Below, piece after piece: positions 1 to 11,300 of a DNA stretch of 64,000 bases (the stretch's first letter is position 1; each line of letters starts with the position of its first letter). A model generated the notes under the pieces. That model was not told the DNA's origin, searched no databases, and was given only the letters and a program-made list of their open reading frames with translations. Made by a program: the position numbers and the translations under genes. The DNA lies in NCBI RefSeq assembly GCF_905220415.1, contig NC_059552.1, positions 7,765,001 through 7,829,000 of the forward strand, read 5' to 3'. Origin of the DNA: Colias croceus. Its lineage: Eukaryota; Arthropoda; Insecta; Lepidoptera; Pieridae.

Positions 1-2055
1 TCCTAAACGCCGGGAGTTGGCCTACTTGTTCTCTTTATACTATGCATGTAGTCTAGAATGATTATCGAATGATTACCAAGATAATATATTATGAATTTGT
101 CAAATAAGTTTGTCAATAATTCTGATTAATAAAGATTTATCAATACATGAGTTATAACATAAATAAATCAAAATGGGGTTATGATACAATTTAAAGTTAT
201 GATTGTTTTATGATTTATGAGCAAGTATGGGTGAAATTAACCCAAAAATGGGTTAATATGGTGCATTATTAGCAGCCTTAGGTATATAATTAACGATAAG
301 ACTTATAGTCATTTTGCATGACATACGTTTGAAAAAATCAAACTTTGCCAGAATTTTAATGATCAACACAGTTACAGATAATCTTTTTAACATAAATATT
401 AATAAATAAATGGAATTTGTATGAATGTGAACATTTTTATTTTAAACTTCATCATATATTATAATATAAATAATATGTGAAGTCCTTTGTCTCCTAGTGG
501 GGTATGGGGCAGATGCATTATGCATACATAAGTTTCACTGATCGATTTTCTTTAGGGACAAGCAGGTTCTGTGTTCTTGCCAGACCGAGACACTTTTCTT
601 TGTCCCCACCAGGAATTAAACTCACGGCTTAACACTGTACCAAGGAGGCGGCATAAATTTGGATAATATTTACTAAGTATACAGATTTAAGCCTAGGCTT
701 AAATCAGTATACATGGTACAGTTGAGTTGATCTTTTTTATAATAGCGACATCAGTATTTATTGAAAAACCATCAATTTTTAACAAATAATAACAGCAGCA
801 TTTCTTATAACTACCTTAAAACTAGCTTATACTTACGAAAAAGCATGATAACTTTTCAATAAATAAAGCTGTCGCTAGTAATATGCCTTCAACAATAAAT
901 TAATAAAAATGAATCGCCAAATGTTAAGTGTAAGCGCAAAGCTTGAGAATGGTTGAGCCTTTTCCATTAATTCGTTTTTATAATATTCCTTGAAGTACGA
1001 GGATAGTTCTTATGGAAAAAAACGTAAGTTAGTTAGTTTCAAATAGAAATAATATTAATTTCTAAATAGTACCTATATAAAAAGGAAAGAAAATCTGCAA
1101 TTGCTTGATCATGCATAACTGGCATGTCATGCAACTTGACTCATGCACCTTTTATTAGATGTTAAATTTATTTGTAATAGATTCATACTTCTTAGCATAA
1201 TTCTATTACAGGACCATGATCTTTTTTGGCCCTTAATAATTCTTAAAAAAACCTTAGTATTCATAAGAGGGGTTGTGCATTACCTTAAATTTTCTGTACA
1301 TCTATAACTATGTAACAGAGCTTAATTATTACATGAGCTTATGTATATTTATTAATAGTTTTGTACACATTATGTTAATAATAGTAAGATATTGATAGAT
1401 TCTGTAAGAATTTATCAATGCTCAACCATACATTTCGTAAATGCATAGACACTTTAGTCCTATAGTGTTTATACTAGATTAGTAGGGCAAGAATTCTCAT
1501 AGTAAATTTATTAATATAGATATTTTTCGAAATATTACATCCTGTATCCGAGAGAGAATGGTGCTTAAGTTATTTTATATTTTCACAAGAGTTCTATTTA
1601 ATGAGCAAATAGCAGTTCAATATTTAAATCTTATTGTAATTGTCTGAGATCGTAGTTTCAAGGATTACATTTTTATCTCATAAATCTATATTAACATATT
1701 CTTTGAGAAATCTTACCATCATCCTTACACTATGCACATACACTTATAAATTTACATTTAAATCCATCTATAAGACTGAAGCCTCCACGCACTCCTATAT
1801 TTAACAACGGAATGTGTTCCAAGTCCTTATTTAAGAGATCATCCAAGATTCCACCAGTAATAGTTCCAAATTCTTCCATTTAACCACCATTAGCGTCACT
1901 TTGGCACCAACACTGTCACTTACACTTACTCAAGAAGTTAAAGTGTCGCTTGCACCAACACTTACACTAGCACTATCACTAAATCGTGTCCCTGTCACAG
2001 CACTCACCATGTGTCAATATTCACGTATAATGAGCACTTTTTTGAAGTCCCAGGA
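1..2055. other. 3' flank of the 53BP1 gene, no gene seen
   Basis: AT-rich sequence downstream of the 53BP1 stop codon. On the minus strand it must hold the 3' UTR. A low-complexity stretch at about 1885-2010 is rich in CACT-type hexamers. Around 490-660 there is a degraded interspersed repeat. No reading frame here looks like a gene; the short plus-strand frame at 1901-2227 is partly the antisense of the last 53BP1 exon. Confidence 0.5.
1507..1512 (-). other. candidate poly(A) signal for 53BP1
   Basis: AATAAA on the minus strand (TTTATT on plus), about 545 bases after the stop codon of the 53BP1 gene. A second AATAAA lies near 1347-1352. In DNA this AT-rich the match alone is weak evidence. 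Confidence 0.3.
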
Positions 2056-2388
2056 TCATTCGTTCTCCGTATACATAAATGAGAACCGGTCGTGGCTGGT
2101 TGGCAGGAGGGCTTTGCCTTCGATGAGGCACTGTTTCACCCACGTCGGAGAAACTATTGGTATGTTGTCTTGGTTCGCTTTATTTTGGACTTCGTGGGGA
2201 CAGTCAAAGTCAGCAATTAGAGCATAGGCTCCCGACATGTTGAGGTCTTCTTCGTTCACCACTCGAGTGGTAGCTCCGGCTAGTGTGCAGACTCTGCCCC
2301 AAAACTTGACGAACGTGTCTTGTTCCCCGCATATGAGGATCACTTTGTCTTCGAAGAATGTCGTGTTCCGCTTGCCGGAAGGTGGAAC
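2056..2388 (-). CDS. TP53BP1: 53BP1 exon 11: BRCT2 and stop
   Basis: Last coding exon, phase 0, 110 residues plus stop. It follows acceptor TTTACAG at 2389-2395. It begins VPPSGKRNTTFFEDKVILIC and carries the second BRCT repeat: the beta-1 strand VILICGEQ, ALIADFDCP, then SPTWVKQCL with the conserved BRCT tryptophan. The protein ends about 20 residues after this helix, as in vertebrate 53BP1. Confidence 0.93.
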   Translation of the reverse strand, partial: VPPSGKRNTTFFEDKVILICGEQDTFVKFWGRVCTLAGATTRVVNEEDLNMSGAYALIADFDCPHEVQNKANQDNIPIVSPTWVKQCLIEGKALLPTSHDRFSFMYTENE

Positions 2389-5300
2389 CTGTAAATAAAG
2401 TTTGTGATATAAATTTGGAACAACTAGAATTCATAATTTTATGCTTACGTAAGTGAGAAAAGCATAAAATTTGGATTTACAGTGTGGAAATTTTCGATGG
2501 GCCCTGGAGGAAAAGTACTTGAAATACTGAAGATAAATTGTGCTAAAAGGACATTTTTAATTTTTAAAAAGAAATATAACTCCATTCAAAGATTTTCGAA
2601 AATTCACTTGCTTCGACCGGGAATCGAAATAACTAAAAATACACTGTACAGTATGAGTTGGATGTAATTGACAGCTATCGGTAGAATCACCTTGTTGTCA
2701 CTCACGCAGCTACTAGCAGAATAACATTGTTATCACTCACGCAGCTACTAGCAGAATAACATTGTTGTCACTCACGCAGCTACTAGCAGAATAACATTGT
2801 TGTCACTCACGCAGCTACCAGCAGAATAACATTGTTGTCACTCACGCAGCTACCAGCCGAATAACATTGTTGTCACTCACGCAGCTACTAGCAGAATAAC
2901 ATTGTTGTCACTCACGCAGCTGCTACCAGCCGAATAACATTGTTGTCACTCACGCAGCTACTAGCAGAATAACATTGTTGTCACTCACGCAGCTACCAGC
3001 AGAATAACATTGTTGTCACTCACGCAGCTACTAGCAGAATAACATTGTTGTCACTCACGCAGCTACCAGCAGAATAACTTTGTTGTCACTCACGCAGCTA
3101 CCAGCCGAATAACATTGTTGTCACTCACGCAGCTACTAGCAGAATAACATTGTTGTCACTCACGCAGCTACCAGCAGAATAACATTGTTGTCACTCACGC
3201 AGCTACTAGCAGAATAACATTGTTGTCACTCACGCAGCTACTAGCAGAATAACATTGTTGTCACTCACGCAGCCACCAGCAGAATAACATTGTTGTCACT
3301 CACGCAGCCACCAGCAGACTATCATTGTTGTCACTCACGCAGTCACGCAGCTACTAGCAGAATAACATTGTTGTCACTCACGCAGCCACCAGCAGAATAA
3401 CATTGTTGTCACTCACGCAGCTACTAGCAGAATAACATTGTTGTCACTCACGCAGCTACTAGCAGAATAACATTGTTGTCACTCACGCAGCTGTCAGCAG
3501 AATCACGTGGTCACGCAACAGCACCACGTTGCTGTTACTTACGCAGCGTAAACGCAACGCATTCACGCAGCGTTAACGCAACGCAACGCACGCACGCAGC
3601 CGGCGGGCAGCAGGAACGCGTCGGGGTCGAGGCGCGCACTCACCCAGGTGACGTAGGCGCGGCGGTGCAGCGCGAAGCCGGCGGGCAGCAGGAACGCGTC
3701 GGGGTCGAGGCGCCGGCCGGCCGCACAGCTGCGCACGACCCACGCGTGCGACACGGCGCGCACGTCCGCCGCGAGGCACAGGATGTACTTGATCGTGAGG
3801 CACGGCCGCGGCGCGATCAGCATGCACGACGCGTACTTGCTCTTTGGCACGTCGTCGAAGTCGCTGCAAGTTGAATCAATCAATGTGCCCGTTTGCATTA
3901 AAGTTTACAATAGATAAAAAAGAAAAATAAAACACTATGAATGAAGAACCTGTGCCCTATTTTGACACGACAATTCAAAAATAAAAAATGTAAATTTAAA
4001 ATTAAAAAATAATTATTTTAAACAATACCTGTAAACAATGCCACCTCCAGCTTCTAACTGCTCCTTCAGCCGCTCCTTATTGAATGGACGATCGCAGAAT
4101 TCCAATTCCTCAGTATCGGTTCCTACCATTGACGATGTGGTTTCACCGTCTTCTTCTGAAGAATAGTGACGCGTGTCATGACTCTAAAAATGTACAAATA
4201 CAAATAAAGTTATAACTATGCCCGTACCACTTTTGATTGTAATCACATTTTTTGATCAAAAACAATTTTTAATGAAGAGACATATCAATAAAACCAAATA
4301 AATAAATAAATAAATAAATTTCTTTATTTGCATAATGTGTGTACAAAGATATTACTTATACTTAGGTAGAATCAACACATTAGCCATAAATGGCGTGCAA
4401 ATTCCGCAACATTATTTTATATAAAAAGTACATTATTTCATTGTCACATGATAAAATTTACACATTTTATATTATACTAGCTGTGCCCGCGACTTCGTCC
4501 GCGTGGAATAGCGACTGCATAGTAGTTACTACTTTACATACAATTATTTAGTAAACACGTACTACAATAAACAATTCAAAGAATTGTTAATAGAATTTAT
4601 TACTAATCTAAGCTAAAAAACTTACGTACTTTCCGGAAATCCAGGGCATTCTCCGGGGATATCCGGAAATTGCCTGTAAAATATCTGGAAAATCCCCCGG
4701 AAAATGTGTGAAAATGTCCGGGAAATACCCGGAAAATGTCCGGAAAATATCCGGAAAATGCGTGAAAATTTTCGGGAAAAGCGTGGAAAATGCCTGAAAA
4801 ATCTCCGGAAAATGTATGAAAATGTCCGGGAAAAGCCTGGAAAATCTCCAAAATATGCCAGGAAAATGACTGGGAAATGTCTGGAAAATATCCGGTAAAA
4901 GGGTGGAAAATGCCTGGAAAATCCCCGGAAAATGCCTGGAAAATCCCCGGAAAATGCGTGAAAATGTCCGGAAAAAGCGTTGAAAATGCCTGGAAAATCC
5001 CCGGAAAATGTCAAGGAAGTGTCCGGAAAATGCCTGGGAAATGCCTGGAAAATATCTAGAAAATATCCGGAAAATGCGTGAAAATGTGTGGAAAATGCCT
5101 GTATAATCCCCGGAAAATGTCAGGGAAATGTCCGAAAAATGCCGGGGGAATGCCTGGAAAATATCCGGGAAATGCCTGGGAAAATCCCGGAAAATAACCG
5201 GAAAATGTGTGATAATGTCCGGGAAATACCCGGAAAATGTCCGGAAAATATCCGGAATATCGGAAAATTCCGGGGAAATGCCTGGAAAATATCTGGAAAA

Positions 5301-8300
5301 TATCCGGAAAATTCCTGGAAAATCCCCGGAAAATTTCTGGGAAATACCCAGAAATTTCCCGGAAAATATCCGGAAAATGCGTGAAAATGTCCGGAAGAAG
5401 CGTGGAAAATGCCTGGAAAATCCCCGGAAAATGTCAAGGAAGTGTCCGGAAAATGCCTGGGAAATGCCTGGAAAATATCTAGAAAATATCCGGAAAATGC
5501 GTGAAAATGTCCGGAAAAAGCGTGGAAAATGTCAGGGAAATGTCCGGAAAATGCCGGGGGAATGCCTGGAAAATATCCGGAAAATGCGTGAAAATGTCCG
5601 GGAAAAGCGTGGAAAATGCCTGGAAAATCCCCGGAAAATGCGTGAACATGTCCGGAAAAAAGCGTAGAAAATGCCTGGCTAATCCCCGGAAAATGTCAGG
5701 GAAATGTCCGGAAAATGCCGGGGGAATGCCTGGAAAATATCTGGAAAATATCCGGAAAATGCGTGAAAATGTCCGGGAAAAGCGTGGAAAATGCCTGGAA
5801 AATCCCCGGAAAATGCCTGGGAAAATCCCGGAAAATAACCGGAAAATGCGTGAAAATGTCCGGATAAAGCGTGGAAAATGTCTGGGAAATGCCTGGGGAA
5901 TGCCTGGAAAATATCCGGAAAATGCGTGAAAATGTCCGGAAAATGCCTGGAAAATGTCCGGAAAATGCCTGGGAAATGTCCGGAATATATCCGGAAAATG
6001 CGTAAAATGTCCGGAAAAAGCGTGGAAAATGCCACTTTAAATTTGCGAAGTAATTAAAGCAGACAACCAAAAAAAGAAAAAGAAAGCTAAAATCTTTCAT
6101 ATTAAATGTATAAGGGATATTCATATTTCAATTTTCATATGTACTTAATGTATGGGAGGGTTTAAAGATAATTTTTTTGATATTTCTCGATTTATTTAAA
6201 AAAATCGAGAAATATCAAAAAGCACAAAAGCACACTTAACGATTAACGATTACACCCTGTATATGAATGCCTTAGCAAATGTTCGCCGTGATTATTTAAA
6301 TGATCATAATTTTTTTTTATTAATGAACCAATTGACATGAAATTATAAACACTAAATGACAAAAAAAAAATTAACTGCAGTTTTGGGTTCGGGATCAATT
6401 TTCAACAACAACACCTGCTAATTATTTTTTACCTATTTTCATTGTATAAAATCGTAACATAATTTCCTATATGTATTGTTCTATTAACACATAGATAATA
6501 ATATCTTCCCAAATTTTAATAAAAAAGTTGTTTTTGTTATTTATATCTAAAAAGGAGCTTTTTTAATAGACAGAAATAAACATTAAATTTTTATAAGTTT
6601 TATGGAAACTGAATGTAATGCAAATGGGCAAATATTAAAAGTAAAATTAGGTATTTAAAATAAATAAATGAAACAACTACCTATGTACTAATTACAGAAA
6701 AACTTCTTTTTCGGTTGAAAATTGCTGGATCATGAGTATAATTCTTTATCTCTTACCTTGGGCAGTCTGGAAGAGATCGCTAGTAAGCGATAAGACCGCC
6801 TTATGTACATACCGCGTTAATCCATTTGGTATGATTGTAAATATTTTACTTGGTGTGGTACGTATATTAAATTGATAAATAATATGTACTATCCCAGTAC
6901 GATCTGTACCGCGATAGCCATAACGATAATATAATACATAAAACAATCAGATAACCTTAAAGCACGAATTAAAATCATACTTGTACAGTAGTTGTGAGTG
7001 CAATATTTACGTTTCAAAATTACATTCTTTTGTGGTACTAAAACGTAGGTAGATTCTCACGCACGCACGCTGATACGTGGTTGGCTGCCCCTTCTCTCAT
7101 TCCCGAAATAAAAAATATACTCTAAAACTACCCAAGATTCTTCCAATGATTGTACATTAACTTTAGTCAACAATTGACCACGCGCAAGGATACTAATTTC
7201 TACTACACCCTCACACAAATCATCAATTTTTATGAATCTGTAAATAAAAAAATCAAAAGATATCTTTACCTAATTTTATTAAAAAGCTACTAACAAATAA
7301 AATTTTATCAAGAAGTAAAGTGACCTTCTTTGGGCGTGTTATAAATAAAAATAGAATTTCATCATATTCTTATTTTGTCTTAACTTCAATTCTAATTAAA
7401 AACATGAGTCGAACTATATAATTATTATAAAGAAATAAATATAAAAGCTACAACTTACCTTTTGTGGGAACGCAAGAAGGATTTTTAAAAATGTCAACAA
7501 TGAACACAATCTATTATTACCAATATTAACTGTTAAATGGTGTCTTGTTTGACATCAAATAATAAACATCTACCCTCACTTCACATAAAATATAAGTACC
7601 TGAAGTGGACTCTGGGAAGACATGGGTTAAAAAGATACAAATAAAAAACCCCACCAACAGCATAATATTTAAATTATAAATTTGCAAGAAGCGTTAATAT
7701 TATGTAAATTGATTTGATTTTAATGAAATCTCAATAGATGGCGCTGTTTCAAATTTGTCTTTATACTACTAAGATTCATTTAACTGTTTCTCTGCCCAAA
7801 TTACGTAAATGACATAGTTTTTATTTTGTAAAGCTAGATAATAGCATGGCTTACTCGAAACCAACATTTAAACATGAGTCTTTAGATTGTACGCTGTCGT
7901 AGTACACGGAATATGTAAGAAAAATAAAGGTCCACAGCTCCTCCCCCGAAGGTGATATCATGATAATATGTTTAAACTATCCTCACCCGACCTCTCAGGA
8001 ACATTAATGCAAAATTTGAAGTTAATCTATGCAGTACTTTCTGAGATTAGCTCGGAAATACATACAGACAAACAGACAAACCGACAAACAGACAAACAGA
8101 CAAACAGACAAAAATTCTAAAAACTATATTTTTGGCTTCTATATCGATTATAGATCATGGATTATGTATTATTTTAAAAAAATATTTAATGTACAGTTTT
8201 GACTTTCCTACGATTTTATTATATGTATAGATTCATAAATAAAATTAAACCTAATATGTTACAAATTTAAATATTCAGATACATTATAGAAATTTTTGTT

Positions 8301-11300
8301 ATTTAGCCACTCATATAGTTTTGTCTTAAAAGGACCGATATTTAACATTTTTATAGTTTCGGGAAGTTTATTAAATATACGAATACACATAGCATGACAA
8401 TTTTTGGTATACAAAGTGGTCCTGGGTGTTTTATTGTAAACAAGTCTATCTGGATGACGGTGGTCGTGGCTGTATATTTCTTGGGCTGTGTTAAAGAGAT
8501 ATTTATGTCTTTTTACAAAAATACAAACTTCGTAAATATATAAGCACGGCAAAGTTAACAACTTGAGTTTAATAAATAGCGGTTTACACGATTCGTACGG
8601 ACCTACGCCACAAATCGCGCGTATACATTTTTTTTGTGAGATGAACGCTTTTCTGATGTTTACGCCATTACCCCAGATTATAAGACCGTATCTCAAGATA
8701 GATATTACATGAGCGTGATAAGTCGATAGAGTGGTTCTTAAATCCGTAATTTTTCGTAGGCGTCTCAGGGCATATACAAATTTATTAACTTTACTACATA
8801 CCTTATTAATGTGTGATGACCATTTAAGTTCATTGACTAAAACTATACCTAAAAATGAAGTTTCACTTTTTTCTTCCATTATAACATCATCATATTCTAT
8901 TTTTAAATTATTGCGCAGAGGAGTTGAAAATGTCATGTAGTTAGATTTAGTAAGATTGATTTTAAGATTATTTGTGCTAAGCCATTTTATCATTTTGTCC
9001 AGATTATTTATAATGTCGTTGTTAAAATTCATAATGTCAAAGATTTTAATGTCAGATTCAAAAATTATCGATATTTCATCTGCGTATAGAATTATTTTAC
9101 GATTTGTTATGTCTATAATGTCATTAATATAAAACAAAAATAAAATAGGCCGCAGGACACTTCCTTGAGGTACACCACACTGGTTAAATATATATTCTGA
9201 TTGGTATTTTTCTTTCTCATTAGTCTTATTAGTCCGAGTAATAATAACACTTTGTTTTCTATCTTTTAGATATGATCGGAACCAATCTAACACAATCCCC
9301 CGAATTCCATATGCCTCTAATTTTTTTAATAATAATTCATGAGACACTCTATCGAACGCTTTTGACATGTCAAAGTATAATACAGTAGTCAATATTTTTG
9401 CGTCGATGTTTTGAAGAATTGAATATGTTAAGGAATAAATTGCATCATTGGTAGATTTGTTTTTTTGAAAGGCGAATTGTTCATCTTTAATTATATGGAA
9501 CTTATCGCTAAACTCTCTCAAGCGCAAAGACATACATTTCTCAAAAATTTTGGATATGATAGGTATAAGAGTAATGGGTCTATAGTTTTCTATGTTATTT
9601 TTATCTCCTTTCTTAAACAAGGGGGTAATAATAGATATTTTTAGTTCTTCAGGAAAAGAACCACAAGAAAAGGACAAATTAATTAAATGTGTCAGTACGG
9701 GTACCAATTCTGCTTGACATTGTTTAATAACTTTGGTACACACCTCGTCATATCCCTCTGCAGTGGTATTATTTAATGACATAATTTGTGTATAAACTTC
9801 CGTTTCAGACATTGGTCTCAGGTACATAGAGAAGGGGTTATTAGTAATATTGATTTGATTATGGTAGTTTTGATTTTGATTTACACTTATTTTTACTTTT
9901 ATTCAAATAATTAATATTGCAGTTTTTTTGTGCCTTATATATACAGCTACGCAAAGGAATACACAAGATAATTTCAAAATATATGCAATGCAAAAACCCT
10001 ACGATTAGGAAATAAAAAATCTGGATTTCCTGAAATAAAAAAATACCTATAAAATAAAAAAAAATCCTACCTTCTCCGACTCCCGTTCTCTCTTGTCCAC
10101 CAGCCTTGGCTGTTCAGTGCAAGTCAGCAGGAAATGCAGTCCAGCGAACAGAGTGCTTCCCGCAGGCGGTATAGGTCCCAAAGTCGATACGGTATCTTCG
10201 TCGTTCTCAAATTTAGTCAGTTTGGAGTTCTTCTTGCCAATGTTCTGTTTCGCCGCACCTTTCAATTGGAGAGGACCGGCTGGAAGGTTGTAGAATTGAG
10301 CGTTTCTATGTTAAATGTATTAAAAACGTCACAAATTCCCAAATAAAGAAACTTCCAAACCTAAGTTAGGTTTGCAAATTAATATATAGTAAAGTTTAAC
10401 AAAGATACTCCAAATCTGGCTCAAATGTTGTTACGATACTTTTTGGAATTACGCTATGCGACAGAAGCTGCATTCATTACCACGTGTGTTACAAGCGCTT
10501 TCCTTTTCTGTTATGTTTATTATCACTTACCTTTAACTCCATCAATTTTTCGGGGTGTCTTCTGCACCTCTGGCTCCACGCCCGTCACTTCCTCCAACCG
10601 TACCGGCGGAGCTGAGTTACTGCTTTCGCTCATTTCACTCGACTCACTTGCTAGCCGCTTACGACCGGCCACTGGGGTGCTTTTTGTTTTTACCCCTAGA
10701 GAACATGGATGTAGGCTTAATGCTATTTAAAATACAATTGAATACTCACAATCGCCTATTAAAAGATTGCCCGAGAGATGTTTGTTATCATTAGAAAGAA
10801 AGAAAGCATTTATTTTAACAACAATAATGTTATAAATTTGTATAGGGTATAAAAAACATGATACTAAAATAAATTAATGTACAGTTGTTATTATTATAGG
10901 TTATATGAAATTTGTGTGTTCACTTTAACTTTAAACAAATACCTGATGTCGAAGCTTTAGGGCTCTTTGGTGATGCAACGCGTTTCCTAGCGCTCGAATT
11001 TCCCTTGTCCCGGCTGCGAGCGCTGCGCGGGCCCTGGATTGGTTTTAAAATTAGTATATTTTGTCATAGTTGTTGCCATTGAAATAACTATGATTTGCAA
11101 AAGAATAAGGCAGGTTTAAATTTCTAACACACTCGTGACGAAAGAGGACGTATGTTTGAAAACTAGTGGAAACTTCATTTAATAAAGAAAAATACAGGTC
11201 AAATCGGGAAAAATGAAAGACCAGTGCTTTCATTTTTCCCGATTTCTAATGTTATTTTCACACCACTTAATATTACTTTAAGTAATCTAATCGTTTCCCA

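Noticed and set aside
2690..3503. CRISPR-like array (35-bp regular repeats)
   Set aside because: The units are contiguous with no spacers, and the host is an insect nuclear genome; it is a minisatellite.
3473..3874. Plus-strand frame of 133 codons rich in Arg and Gly
   Set aside because: It is the antisense of 53BP1 exon 10 and its GC-rich flank.
4603..6124. Many overlapping open frames on both strands (for example 5128-5667 plus, 5696-6124 minus) with repetitive MSGKYPEN- or FPGIFHAF-like proteins
   Set aside because: They are by-products of the 11-bp satellite, which has few stop codons in any frame. All frames are equally open and none has splice or start context.
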